Shown piece after piece: positions 20,351 through 31,390 of a DNA stretch of 64,000 nt. The notes below the pieces were generated by a model. That model ran no database searches and was not told the origin of the DNA. It worked only from the letters and a program-made list of their open reading frames with translations. How positions within the stretch are numbered: the first letter of the stretch is position 1; every line of letters starts with the position of its first letter. A program made the translations under genes and the position numbers. This stretch comes from Antilocapra americana (Eukaryota > Chordata > Mammalia > Artiodactyla > Antilocapridae), in assembly GCA_007570785.1 (NCBI GenBank), contig ML660201.1, positions 39,302,588 through 39,366,587 of the forward strand, written 5' to 3'.

Positions 20351-20429
20351 GGGTAAAGGGACATGATATAAGCCGCTTACTCCAAATGGCCCCCAAACAC
20401 ATATTTCTAGATCTGTCTAGGTAAGGTAG

Positions 20430-20890
20430 TAAATGTTAAAAAGTTGGTAATAAGTAAAATGTGGTATATGCATATCATGGAACGACACTCAACAATAGAA
20501 AGGAACAAATTTAGACGACATTACGGATGAACCTCAGAAACATCACGCTGGAGTGGAAGAAGCCAGATGCAAAAGACTATCACTATACAATTATCATTTT
20601 ATGAAAATTTTAGATCACTAAATTCTAGACAAGCCTTCAGAAACAGAAAGTGGGTCAGCGGTCAAACAGTGCTGGGGCAGGAATGGAGAGTAACCGCAGA
20701 TGGGCGAGAGAGAGCTGGAAGGGGCACTACCGCGGGGCTACAGTGGGGTGTGCGACAGGGTAAACGTTACAGCGCGCGAACTTTTTAAAAAGCAGTTAAA
20801 ACTGATGAAACTCGGTAAAGTAGATACAGGAGTACTCTGCACTATTTTTACAATTATCCTGTAAATTTCAGATTATTTCAAAATAAACTA
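20430..20890 (+). mobile_element. Ancient L1 3'-region fragment
   Basis: Typical text: aaatgtggtatatgcatatc, atggaacgacactcaacaat, gatgaacctcagaaacatca, agaagccagatgcaaaagac. Non-coding. Confidence 0.6.
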
Positions 20891-21614
20891 TTTAAAGCAC
20901 TAGAATGTGTGAATCTCTTCAAGCTGATATGAAATCATTTCTCAGGTACATATTTCTCATATATATGAAGCAATTAAGGTACGAAACTGTATACATTGCA
21001 TGTCTGAAAATCTTATGCGTAACACTTCTTTATGCACAGTGACACATTTTTAGGATAGAAGCAGGCAACAACAGCCCCTGCCTGCTTTGTGCCTGAAGGC
21101 TCCCTGGAGCTCTGCCTGCCATTTGTTCTGCATGTCACCATCACAACAGAAGAGCTGAATACATGTGACAGAGGACTTACCACCTGCAAAGTTGCAAATA
21201 TTTACTATCTGGCCCTTTTACAGAAAGCGTGTGCCAGCCATTGCCTTGGAAAATATAACAGAAACACACGTGAACTGTAAGTGCTGCCTTGAAGAAACGG
21301 GAATCGGGATCCAGGAGGTCAAAGAGACCAAGTGTACCCTTACCCATCTCTCTGTGCTCTTTCAAGGTTTCTGTACCCTGTGGCTATATGGCTTTGAGAA
21401 AGATAATTTATGAAAGTGCTTTCAAATTGTCTTACATTTTAAGAGGTCATCGTCACTGCCCTCAAGTCCCTGCGAACACCAGCGCCTGGCACCAGGTGTG
21501 TGCCACCTCTCCCTGGAGTTAGAAAGCAGCCAGGCTCCCTTCATAAAGGACCACGAGCTTGTCCTTGGAGGCTGGTGTGACTGGCACAGGTAGCCCCAGG
21601 GACACACCACATAC

Positions 21615-21715
21615 CTGGTCTTGTTTCCCCCAGATGATCTGCGTAGGGACCTTAATCTTGTCCATGTTCTGATGGAGGGAGTATCTTGACTTCTCACTGA
21701 CGATTTCCAAAAACA
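21615..21715 (-). CDS. ABHD6: ABHD6 coding exon 7 (catalytic Asp)
   Basis: A 101-nt exon: two nucleotides complete Leu246, then residues 247-279, including FLEIVSEKSRYSLHQNMDKI and VPTQIIWGKQDQ. Asp278 in GKQDQ is the triad aspartate. Acceptor ccctacaaag and donor CAG|GTATGT intact. A longer open frame around it is intronic read-through. Confidence 0.97.
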
Positions 21716-21954
21716 CTTTGTAGGGAAGGAAAATAAAGTGAGTGTGGGCTATGCTGTGGACACCACTGAGTACAGTGAACATGCAGTGTACACGTACATA
21801 CAGGAGATACACAGGGTACATATCTCTGAGTCTAAGGCACTGTGTCTTCCTTGAGGGGTCCCAGAAAACTCCCATAGTCTCAGAAATGTAAGGACGAAGA
21901 GCCAGCCACCCATACGACGTGTCATGCGCTCGGAGGTCACACAGGGCTACTCAC
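21716..21954 (-). other. ABHD6 intron 7
   Basis: The shortest ABHD6 intron, 239 bp, phase 1, GT-AG. No repeat seen. Confidence 0.9.
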
Positions 21955-22009
21955 GCTTTCGGTAGAAGGTGTTGTGAGGGGTGCGGACGTCGACAAGGCC
22001 CTGCAGGAT
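21955..22009 (-). CDS. ABHD6: ABHD6 coding exon 6
   Basis: A 55-nt exon encoding residues 228-245, ILQGLVDVRTPHNTFYRK, plus the first nucleotide of Leu246. Donor C|GTGAGT, acceptor tttatcctag. Human has Ile and Asn where Thr237 and Thr241 stand here. The segment is part of the cap/lid region between the nucleophile and acid domains. Confidence 0.95.
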
Positions 22010-22352
22010 CTAGGATAAATAACCCAGAGTTAGAAGGTGAGGGAGGATTCGTATCCTCAGGCCTCAGAAGGGTGCGGGACGAACAGGGGAAATCAAAGGC
22101 CAGCAGTTTTGGACGTTGTCAAGGTTTGTAAGGCCTGGTCCTCCAAATTCCTTTGATGGCCATGCAATGTCATGGGGACTTAGGTTCATAAGAGGCTTTT
22201 TTCTTTCTCATAAGGAAGGAACTCCGGGAATAACTGTGAAGCCAAAGGCCCCCTATGGCATGTAAGCTGCTTCACCTATGAGAAATTCTCTTTTTAGCCT
22301 GAGACATAATCAGGATGAAAATAATATCAATTACTCAGTAATGTCCAATATA

Positions 22353-22561
22353 GTGAGTGAGTGAAGTCGCTTAGTCGTGTCTAACTCTTTGCAGCCCCAT
22401 GGACTGCAGCCTACCAGACTTCTCAGTCCATGGAATTTTCCAGGCAAGAGTACTGGAGTGGGTTGCCATTTCCTTCTCCAGGTGATCTTCCCAGCCCAGG
22501 GATCAAACCTGGGTCTCTGGCATTGCAGGCAGATGCTTTACCGTCTGAGCCACCACGGAAG
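22353..22561 (-). mobile_element. Bov-tA SINE
   Basis: Reverse-complement Bov-tA from gaagtcgcttagtcgtgtct to tctgagccaccacggaagcc. Short direct repeat ccaatata flanks it at 22345-22352 and 22562-22569. Confidence 0.92.
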
Positions 22562-23109
22562 CCAATATAAACACCCAATATAAAACAAGGTCTATTAAAA
22601 AAAAAATTAACTATTGGGGATGATAGGCCTCTTAAGCAATGAAGAAATCAACCACTGGGAGAGTTCTGGGAAGGCTTGTGACGCCTGAGCTCACTGTGTG
22701 ACACTACCCTGGCCCTCCTGCTGCGGGCTGTGGGGCTGCAGCGCACGCCGACAGGCCAGGGCTCCTGGGCCTGGGAGACCGACCCAGAGAGGCGCTGGGG
22801 CCAGAAGGAACATGGCCCGCCTCTTACCCCACCTCAGGGTTCTTGAGGTAGGGTCCAGGGGTCACACTAGCAGCCGTCACTCCTCTCATTTCCCTAGGAA
22901 TGGACTGAACCCCTTCCATACACTCTCAGGAGTCCTGCGCACCAACTGGAGTGGGAAGACCCAGTCATAACTGCTCCAGACGAAACCCACCCGCTGGAGC
23001 ATCTGATTGTTCTGGAAGTGGAAGCCCAGCAGTGAGACCAATGGCAAACTGCCCGACACACTGTGCTCAGCACCAGATATTCCTTTGCTCTGTCTACCCT
23101 GTCCGTATG

Positions 23110-23540
23110 TGTCTCTCCACCCTCCCCCTCTGCTCTGCACCGCTGCCTGTCCATCCGTCCTCACCTCTGACTCAGACATGCGCACGTCCATCCAGGTGTC
23201 CACTCAGCCTGCAGCTCCCCATCGTCCTCCATCCCCGCTTCGTGCAGACATCCACCTACCCATCACCCACCCGCCCTGCCCCTCTGAATCACATATGCAT
23301 CCATGTACCTGTGGACCCACCTGTCCTGCATCCACCAATCCATCACCCTCCATCTCTGCCACCTCCAGACACCCTCCCATCCATCCATGCACTTGGGCAA
23401 CCGTCCCTCTGCACCCCTAAATCAGTGATGCATCTGCTCATGCACCCCTCTACCCTGCGTCTACCTGCACATCCATTCTCCATCCCTGGGTCGTCCAGGC
23501 TTCCTCCCGTCCACTGGTCCACCCACTCTACACCTAGGAC
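23110..23540. repeat. Degenerate CATC/TCCA-rich tract
   Basis: Pyrimidine-biased text with recurrent ccatcc, catccac and cacccatc at loose 4-nt spacing. A decayed tetranucleotide array; the long open frame over it follows from the composition. Confidence 0.6.
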
Positions 23541-24308
23541 CTATCTCGTGCAAGCGTGTGCTACAGGCTGGGAACAGAACAACCAAAGACACAGTCCTTA
23601 CTCTTACACAGGTAGGAACGGAAGACGCAAACCAGCAACACAGTCATTATACAATGTGACAGAGCAGGCTGAGTGCCCAGGGGCTCCTCCCTACCCAGGA
23701 GGGAAAGACTTTGGGACCTGCATTTCTTCTCTCTTCACTTCCCTGACAACTCAAAACATGGAATTTTCTAAAACTCTACTTGGTTACTCTGTTCTGGAAA
23801 GAGATCAGTGCTGAGAGAGGATCAGTGTAAAGTCACGACTGAAAAGAGAGCTTCATGGAGAGAACATACCACAGAATCTGATTCTGCGGTGCTTCCTCAG
23901 AGATGGACCACGTCTGTTAATGAGTCGGGTTCACGACCTCTGCACAGAGCCCGTTCTCTCAGCTCCCAGCAGGACCCACCCCACCGCGAGGCAGGGTCCA
24001 GCTCCTAAAACAGACTGAGATGATGCCCCACTGTGAGGTCTCACTTGTGGACTCTCAGTTCCCCACGCTATCTCCTGCACCTCCTTTAGACCCACGTCTT
24101 TGGATATCATCTTCGGCTGGGCTGACGGCTCTAGTCACACTGCCCAGGCCAGACTTCCCTCCTCTCCACTCATCTTTCTGACTGTCTGTGTGGCTCCTGC
24201 AAGTGATGGCATCTCAGGGAACTGGAGCTTCACATCCAAAGGGGAGCGCCTAGCGGATGCCCCAAAGCCACCCTCCCTCCCCTTCCGCTACTCAGAAAAC
24301 ACCACCTG

Positions 24309-24440
24309 GGCACTTCCCTAGCAGTCCAGTGGTTAAGGCTCCATGTCTCCACTGCATGGGGCACAAGCTAGATCCCTAGCTGGGGAATGAAAATCCGCAT
24401 GCCACGTGGTGTGGCCAGAAAATAATAAAAACTTTTAAAA
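24309..24440 (+). mobile_element. CHR-type SINE
   Basis: ggcacttccctagcagtcca, gctagatccctagctgggga, cacgtggtgtggccagaaaa then aataataaaa. Confidence 0.85.
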
Positions 24441-24479
24441 AGAGGAAGAAAACACTACCTTTATCCAACTAAAGCATCA

Positions 24480-24745
24480 GAAGTCACCTGTGACTCACAT
24501 TCTCTCATCCTCCACTTCCCACTGGCCAGTAAGCCCTATCTCCTTTCTTCCAAAGATTCTCAGATCTGATTCTCCACTACTGCTACCCAGTCCACAACAC
24601 CCTCATCTTGGAGTAACACAGCACACTAACGGGTTTCTCTGTTTCTGTCTGTGTTCTCCTACGACTCTTGAGTATTTTTCCTACTGTATTTAGAAAAACT
24701 CCAGTCTCCTTCCCATAATCTCTTAAAAGTTCTACATGATCCAGC
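24480..24745 (+). mobile_element. L2 fragment
   Basis: Diverged L2 text (ctcctttcttccaaagattc, cagtctccttcccataatc, tctacatgatccagcctag). Confidence 0.45.
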
Positions 24746-24747
24746 CT

Positions 24748-25055
24748 AGTGGTTCTCAAAGCAGTTCTTGGAATTATAAGACATCAAACTATTTTTATAA
24801 TAACACTAAAAGTCACTTGCCTTTTTCACTTTGATTCTCTCAAAAGCATGCTGATTTTCAGAGTCTACATAATGATGGATAATGTCATCATTCTGATAGC
24901 CAGTGAAATGAGTACTTGCGTGTTCCTGTGCTTTAAGTTCTCCTGAGGTTTAATTTCTAATATGGTACACATCCATAGTTACAACTTTCATAAAAAGAAG
25001 CTCTTTGGGGTTCTCAATAATTCTTAAGGGTGTTAAAAGTGCCCTGAGACTTTTT
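24748..25055 (+). mobile_element. Non-autonomous hAT-like DNA element (MER family)
   Basis: Starts agtggttctcaaagcag and ends ggtgttaaaagtgccctgag with the internal mark aagctctttggggttctcaa, a pattern of MER/Charlie elements with inverted ends (ggttctcaa ... ctgagac). The exact family is not decided. Confidence 0.45.
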
Positions 25056-25059
25056 TTTT

Positions 25060-25425
25060 AATGAAAATCTTTGACTCAGCCCTTGCGTCCTGTGCCGACC
25101 TCCCCTCAACCCGTTCTTCCCCTCACTCTCTGGGCTCCAGGCGCCCTGGCCTCTCCTCCCAGCATCTTGACCTTGACTGTTCTATCCAGCCCTGCTCAGG
25201 CTGTTTTCTTACAGAGGCTGACCAAAGTTTCTCCTGCCTCTCTGTTTTCAAGCACATCACTGTCTTCATTTCCTCTAGAAAACTTACTACAATACGAAAT
25301 TATCTGTCTTGTTAATTGACTGCCCCTCTCCCTGGCCTTCTCTGTCTTATTTCTTCCCCAGGGTGCCCAAGCACAGTGCTGGACACATCACAGGCATGGC
25401 ACTCGCTGAATGAATGAAAGCTGAG
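25060..25425 (+). mobile_element. L2 LINE 3' end
   Basis: ctgtcttgttaattgactgc, ggtgcccaagcacagtgctg, gacacatcacaggcatggca, ending gctgaatgaatgaaag, the usual L2 terminus. Confidence 0.75.
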
Positions 25426-25510
25426 GACGAGGAGGGAACGTGTAGGGGAAGCTGGCCCTGGCCCCCTGGGCACTGGGCAGAGGCAAGCACCACTGTGGAG
25501 GCCACATTAC

Positions 25511-25668
25511 CTGCTGGGGCACCTTGAAGCGCACGTAGGAGCAGAGCTGCAGCATCTCACTCATCTCCTCCGGGGTGGTCGGGATCAAGGGAATCTTCTC
25601 CACAGCGGCCGACTCCTGCAGTTCTTTGAGCCGTTGCACAAATTTATTGTCAGTTGAGTACTGCAGAC
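25511..25668 (-). CDS. ABHD6: ABHD6 coding exon 5 (lid region)
   Basis: A 158-nt exon. Two nucleotides complete Gly175, then residues 176-227: LQYSTDNKFVQRLKELQESA, AVEKIPLIPTTPEEMSEMLQ, LCSYVRFKVPQQ. Acceptor ccccccag and donor CAG|GTAATG. It forms the cap between the core halves of the alpha/beta hydrolase fold. The wider open frame to 25388 is intronic. Confidence 0.97.
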
Positions 25669-25879
25669 CTGGGGGGGATTCAAACCAAAAAAGCTTGGCG
25701 ATATATCTACCTTCTTACCAACCCCCATTTCATAAGAGAACTTCCAAAATCAGCCCAGACCTAATGCATCTTAGGTGTTTTCCATTGGTAGATTCCTTTT
25801 TAATTGGTACTGGCATCCTTGCTCCAAGTCAAAACCACAATTTGAGAAACATAGGAAAAAAATTTGTTTCTTCAGACAT

Positions 25880-25985
25880 CTTAAGGGCTGGCTACGCAAA
25901 CTGGGAGCCCATTAGAAACACAGCACCTCAGCCCCTCCCCTAAGTCTCTTACATCAGAATCTGCACTTAAGTTGCCAGGGGATTC
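25880..25985 (+). mobile_element. MER5A-like DNA transposon fragment
   Basis: cattagaaacacagcacctc, acatcagaatctgcacttaa, ttgccaggggattcatcc follow the MER5A pattern. Confidence 0.6.
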
Positions 25986-26679
25986 ATCCATAGGACAGAA
26001 ATTAAGAAGAGTTTGAGAGTCTAGAAGACAACTTGCCTGAGCCCCTCTCCTATCTGTAGGGTTGAGAGGAGACCTGGTGAAATGCATGACTAGAGTGGAC
26101 TGACTGAGTGCTCCTTCCTTCAGCCTGGACCCACTGGATAATCTCTTATTTGGGGTCAGCACATAAAATGCAGCAAGTGAGTCCCCTCTGGAGCTAGCCC
26201 ATTCATTGGGGCAGAAGGGCAGAACTGCCCTCTACACAGTCCCCCTTCCTCCAGGGGACCATGAGGCAATCCTGAGCCAGAAGAGCCTTGAAACTGACCA
26301 TTATTTTCCATCACCTGAAGCATGACACGAGAGTTCACACGAGCTGGTGTATGAAGGAGCGTAAAACTAATTTCATTTCCAACACTGAGCAAGTTTGTAG
26401 ATGTTTAACTTAGCTGAAGAGCTGGAGTTTAGCAAGAGAGGCAGTGGAAGCCACACTGTGCTACAGAAATCCACATTTCATAAATCTCCGATATTCAGCA
26501 ACTCCTCTGAATCTAACGTGCATATCATGCAGCTCTCATGATGGCATGGGCAGATTACATGATCTGTTTCTTTTTGCTTTAAAAATAATCTTAAACTAAA
26601 TATCATGTGGTACATCTTGAATCGGATTCTGGAACAGAAAAGGACAACTGTAGAAAAACTAATGAAATATAAATAAAGC

Positions 26680-26832
26680 CTGGATTTTAGTTAATAGTAA
26701 TACACCAATGTTGGTTTCCTGGTTGTGACAAATTTGCTGTGTTATGTGAGCTGTTAAAGAGGGGAACTGGGTGAAGGGTACTATCTTTACAACATTTCTA
26801 TAAATTTAAAATTATTTCAAAGTAAAAAAAAG
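26680..26832 (+). mobile_element. Ancient L1 3'-terminal fragment
   Basis: ggtttcctggttgtgacaaa, gggaactgggtgaagggta, aatttaaaattatttcaaag are typical of old L1 termini. Confidence 0.6.
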
Positions 26833-27014
26833 TGTATCTTTTCATTTTTGCATACAAACAAATTCAATTCTAACTTTCTAATGGAAACTCAGGTATACAA
26901 CTCTTCTCTGGGCAAATGAATATACATTCAAAAAAGTCAGTTAGTCAGTTAAGATCTGACCTTCCATAAGTGATTTAAAATCTAATAACATTCCAGAAGG
27001 GCTCCAATTCTTCG

Positions 27015-27165
27015 TTTTTTCTTGGCCAAGTTGCGCAACATATGGGATCTTAGTTTCCCACCCAGGGATTGAACGCACGCCTAGTTTCCCAACCAGGGAT
27101 TGAACCTGTGCCCTCTGCTTTGGGAGCACAGAGTCTTAACTACTGGACCACCTGGCAAGTCCCTT
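27015..27165 (-). mobile_element. CHR-type SINE with internal tandem duplication
   Basis: Reverse complement CHR: gttttttcttggccaagttg, ending ggaccacctggcaagtccc. The segment cctagtttcccaaccaggga repeats a neighbouring tagtttcccacccagggatt, so about 32 bp is duplicated within the element. Confidence 0.85.
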
Positions 27166-27766
27166 CCAATTCTCAGACTTTATTATTATAAGATCAAATG
27201 ACTTCAGACACAGTGCTTGGGAAAAGGAAAAGAGAAAACCCTTTGGGAACTTGCCTTCAATTTCAACGAGCTTAACAGACCTGAAAACTCAACTTTCCAA
27301 ATGAGTTGAAAGGCTTCAAAGATAAATTTAGTTATGTTTCAGTAGAAGGAACACAAGTTCAGTTCATGGTTGAGTTCTAGTGGGTAAAGAAGGTAATGGT
27401 TATGAGTCATATAAAAGAGGCAGTGAATATGAAAGGACTTCTCCAAAAACCACAGCTTGAGTTCTGCAGTCAGACAGCACAGGGCCAGTTCCTATCCTGG
27501 CTCCAGAACTAACATAATGTACACCTATAAAATGGGCATACTGTCCTTATCTTGGTAATAATTACATATGTAAAAAGTCACTGAGATACACACTGAAAAT
27601 CTGGACAATTTACTATGTGTAAACCATACTCCAGTAAATTACCAGGGATGAAGAGGGGAGCAAGAGAAGGAAAAAGAGAAAAAATTTTCTTACTAACATA
27701 CTATAAATTCAAGGATGAAGATTTATATACATATATATATGTATATAAATTTTAAATCCAACTTAA

Positions 27767-27874
27767 GTGTTCGTTTCAGTGACATATATTCTAAAACTGG
27801 AACAATACAGATTCAGATCAGCACAGCTCCTGTGCAAAGATGACATGCAAATTCCTGAAGTGTTCCATATTTTA
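27767..27874 (+). pseudogene. U6 snRNA retropseudogene
   Basis: Full-length diverged copy of the U6 spliceosomal RNA: gtgttcgtttcagtgacata, ctaaaactggaacaatacag, gatgacatgcaaattcctga, ending tgttccatatttt. An A-rich tail follows to 27888. The flanking 11-bp direct repeat aaatccaactt (27754-27764 and 27886-27896) shows L1-mediated retroposition. Several changes in the conserved ACAGAGA-box region (here acagattcaga) argue against function, and no U6 promoter (PSE/TATA) is obvious, though an AT-rich palindrome lies just upstream. Confidence 0.92.
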
Positions 27875-28441
27875 AAAATTAAAAAAAATCCAACTTCAGA
27901 TCATAATTTCTGAGGACATGTTACAGCTCAAGTAGACATGAATACATTTAATAACAGAGACACCAAAGTTGGTTGATTAAAAAAAAAAATCTTGCAATGA
28001 GAGAAGATCTCTGGGTTTTCAGCCAAAAAAAGAAAGATGCATAATAACAGTACTTTTACCTCATAAGGTTATGGCAAGGATTAAATTCATATAAAGAGTT
28101 TAGTGCATAAAAATTCAATAAATGTTAGACGTTAATATTATCATTATACTTCAAAGTATTTATATGCTGTAAAGTTTTATACACTTTTTAATTAACCACC
28201 TCCGATTCTTTGTGGGACAAGGCTGGCTCTATATTTTAAAGCTCAATATAGTTACAATTATGGTTATGCAACTATGGCTTGATTGTACCACTAAGGCAAA
28301 CTTTTTTAGTATCTCTACAATATCGTCAAAAAGATGATTCTAAAAAGACAGTCACAGCAGAAACCGCCATTGACTTCTTCGGAGATTCAGGTCCTGCTGC
28401 ATCCACGTCACTCACAGGGTGATCTGAGTCTCACAACTCAC

Positions 28442-28574
28442 CAGCAGGGCACACAAGCGACAGGCTGCAGACATCTGACGGGTAGTAGGCAGCGTACACC
28501 CCAGCCACGTGGCCGCCCATGGAGGTGCCGACCAGGTGGAAAGGCTTTTTGTTCAGCTTGAGGCATTCTACAAA
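28442..28574 (-). CDS. ABHD6: ABHD6 coding exon 4 (nucleophile elbow)
   Basis: A 133-nt exon coding residues 131-174 plus one nucleotide of Gly175: FVECLKLNKKPFHLVGTSMG, then GHVAGVYAAYYPSDV, CSLSLVCPA. GTSMG at 146-150 is the GxSxG motif and Ser148 the nucleophile. Donor G|GTGAGT and acceptor ttcctag intact. Residue 152 is His (codon CAC) where human has Gln, and residues 166/169 are Cys/Ser where human has Ser/Cys. Confidence 0.97.
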
Positions 28575-29909
28575 CTAGGAAGGGAAATGAGAAAGGGGCT
28601 TGGTTATACAACTGTGGACAATGACAATGGGGATTCCACAGTTGAAAACGTTTGTACTTCCTATAGGGACAAGCGGAAAAGGGCTACTGATGAAACAGGA
28701 TCTGAAATCTACTTGATTATCCAGATGAGCCCTGTTACATGCATGCACTCCTCTGTACCTGACATGGGTTACTGAGGGATCGTTTGTAAGTAAAATCAAC
28801 AAAGATCCCTCAAACTCATGAGCCAGCATGTTTTTAAAATAAAGGTCCAAGAGTAAATACTTTCTGCTCTGTGGGCCTATTCTCTCTCCTGCAACTATTC
28901 AACTCTCCTGCTATAGCACAAAAGCAGCTAAAGATAACATGTAAACGGGTGAATGTGGCTGTCTTCCAATAAACTTAGCTTACAAAACTCAGTGACAGAT
29001 CAAATGACGCCCAGAGACCATAGTTTGCTGACTGGCTATAATTTACAGCGTGTCCCGTCCACCTAAACATCCATCAGTGTAAGTATCTACCCATCTGTCT
29101 ACCCAACCATTCATACAGCTATCCACCCATCCATGTAGTCAACCATCCAAACATCCATTCATCCAACTACCTACCCATTCATCTATTCGACCATTGGACC
29201 ATTCATCCAACCATCCATCCAACTTTCCATCTATCCAACCATTCAACCACTATCCCCTACATCTATCCATTCATCTAAAAAATATTTACTGGATATCTAT
29301 TACATACAAGCAACCATGGTCAGCTGCTCAGGATACAGCAAAAGGTCAAACAAACAAGGTTCCCTGCTTCCAAATAATACACAGTTTAAAGAGAGGAGAA
29401 GGGGCAGACATAAAACAAACTTCCTTGAATGGGAAAAATACTTAATGTCAACTTGAAGAATATGAACCATTAAATTCTGAAATGGTTCATGAGCCCCATG
29501 GCTTTGAAAGCTCAGTCAGAGAGGGCTGAAGATAGATACTGAATCAGAGCAAAATGAAAAGAACACCTCCCAATCCTCCACAACCAGGCGGACATGCTGT
29601 TACTGTCATGGTGCAGCTGGTAACCAGAAAAATACACTTTAAAAAATAAACGGTCTTGAGGAATTCTAAACTCCCTTTTTGAAGAGTTGAGAAAATGAGA
29701 TTGATTTTCTCCAGAAACAACTGCAATAGGTTTAAATAAGTCGGCAATAAGCCCTGGCCCTCTACAGCTGACCGAGGATACCACTGGGCTGCTGCCATTT
29801 TGTTTGCAATTATGATTCAAAGCAGAACCCGCATCGACTGTTCTTCAGACTTGGGGGTGCAATGGTGAGCAAGACCCACCTGGGCAGCTTTTTGGTGGCC
29901 CCTGCTTAC
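28575..29909 (-). other. ABHD6 intron 4
   Basis: A 1.3-kb phase-0 intron. Main content is an imperfect CATC-type simple repeat near 29.1-29.3 kb; the remainder is unrecognised single-copy sequence. Confidence 0.85.
29075..29275. repeat. Imperfect (ATCC/ACCATTC)n simple repeat
   Basis: Recurrent catcc, accatccaa, attcatc units over about 200 bp, e.g. caaccatccatccaac. Diverged tetranucleotide array. Confidence 0.85.
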
Positions 29910-30023
29910 CTGGTGTATCCTCTTGACTTGCCCATCTATGGACAGGTCATCCAGTGAGGAGCGGGTGGTGCCCTCATGTCCTGGCATGTCCACGCAGACC
30001 AGGTGCAGATTCTTCGGGAGGAA
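29910..30023 (-). CDS. ABHD6: ABHD6 coding exon 3
   Basis: A 114-nt exon, residues 93-130: FLPKNLHLVCVDMPGHEGTT, RSSLDDLSIDGQVKRIHQ. In-phase at both ends. Acceptor tgcgtcctcag, donor CAG|GTAAGC. It covers a core beta strand and the DMPGHG-type turn common to alpha/beta hydrolases. Confidence 0.97.
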
Positions 30024-31390
30024 CTGAGGACGCAGAGCCCCAGAGAGTCAGAATGTGGCATGCAGAATATGTCTGCCCATGTTTCGGGGAGGCTCCCCCC
30101 ACTTACCAAGTGACCTGGACAGCCTCCCCGCTGGGAGGAACCTAAACCACCCTGTGTCTTCCCCTGGTAACATCTGACATGAATAAACACTGCCTGAAGC
30201 CTTACAGAGAGCAGAAGCCCCCAAAATCTCACACACAGTGGGACTCGGGATGACTGGAAAAGGGAGATCAGAGGTCAGAGGAGCAGGCTTGCATCCTTCG
30301 TTCTTTCTTGACACCAGTTGGCAGGGACTGCCTCCTCCTCCTTTCTCTCATCCCTTCTATGCTTACCCCAGTCTCACAGCCACCAACTTGGAACTATCAC
30401 TACACTGGGTGATTCTGTTCTCCCAGAGCCCCGGCCAGGTCCAGAGTCCACAGGAGCAACACTTCTCCTAAGAACCATGTTTGATCGCCCTAGTTCTGGT
30501 CTCAACTCTCTTTTTTTTGAACATTAAGATCTAATTCCTTAGATATTTTTATCCTAAACACCTCCTTCCATTTAAACATGTGCCACATTTAACCAGGAAT
30601 CTGAGACATATCAGCTATCAATAAACAATGAACCAGTTGTATGAAAGATGAAGAGGAAGTCAGAGGTTCATTAAAGTACGATGAGTGTCCTCATACTGAA
30701 CTTTGGAAACAAGAAACTAGGGGATGTGTGAGCCTTTTTGTCCTAATGTAGAGCATGCTTGGGATTAGCCAGGTCCTACTTGAGGTGGGAGCCGCCGGTC
30801 CTTCTCTGCCAGATCTCTCCCAGCCCTCTCCCAGCCCCCATCTTCACCAGCTGTTCACTCTTACCAACTAAAGCAAGCTGACACAACCAAGTAAACCAGG
30901 ACAGAAAGTGAGTGACTTGAGAAACCATCCCAGAAAGCTATCAGATCAAGACTGCTTCTCTAAAGGGCTAAGAAAAAGAGAAAGCAGAAATGGAAGGAAG
31001 AGAGGAGGAGGGGACGGGAAGAGAGAAGGAGAGGCAGAGAAGGGAAGAAGAAGGGAATCTTGGAGTATACAGAAATGACTTTTTAAAACCTGGACTTTGA
31101 TAGTCATGACAGTCCGAATATGAAGGAGAGTATCAGAAACCTCCCCTAAGAAATAGTCATAAGGTGAAATGGTTGGTGAGGCACTGATTTTATAAATAAC
31201 ATTCAGCTCAGTAAGTTCTGTCTGATAAAAGGATCTGAATAATACACTGCATTAGCTTAGGGTGATTTGAGCCATTATACCGGGTTCCGTCTGCTTTCTA
31301 CCACTGCTGATGACTTTTAAGTAGAACTTCTCTCTCTTCTTTTTTTTACTGAGTGACACCCTCTGAGGAGGGAAGGCTCTAGCATCCCAC
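30024..31390 (-). other. ABHD6 intron 3
   Basis: A 1.4-kb phase-0 intron. Contains a purine-rich tract at about 30,955-31,060 and otherwise unrecognised sequence. Confidence 0.85.
30955..31060. repeat. Purine-rich (GA/GGA)n low-complexity tract
   Basis: About 100 bp of almost pure A/G (gaggaggaggggacgggaag, ggagaggcagagaaggg). Confidence 0.8.

Larger units (their letters stand above)
16915..21614 (-). other. ABHD6 intron 8
   Basis: A 4.7-kb phase-0 intron. Left part (about 16.9-18.5 kb) is GC-rich with long random open frames and nothing recognised. Right part holds a MaLR-type LTR split by a Bov-tA SINE, a CHR SINE and ancient L1-like remains. Confidence 0.85.
22010..25510 (-). other. ABHD6 intron 6
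   Basis: A 3.5-kb phase-0 intron holding Bov-tA and CHR SINEs, a CATC-rich tract, two L2 pieces and a hAT-like DNA element. The 287-codon frame at 22951-23814 crosses the CATC-rich tract and shows no family signature. Confidence 0.85.
25669..28441 (-). other. ABHD6 intron 5
   Basis: A 2.8-kb phase-1 intron. Contains a MER5A-like fragment, old L1 text, a CHR SINE with an internal duplication and a U6 pseudogene. No gene. Confidence 0.85.

Noticed and set aside
22951..23814. 287-codon plus-strand open frame rich in Pro, His and Ser
   Set aside because: It follows a CATC-rich decayed repeat whose composition avoids stops; no domain and no conservation evidence; it lies in an ABHD6 intron.
29075..29275. 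Regularly spaced CATCC units as a CRISPR-like array
   Set aside because: Units are 4-8 bp, imperfect and without spacers; the host is a mammal. It is a simple repeat.
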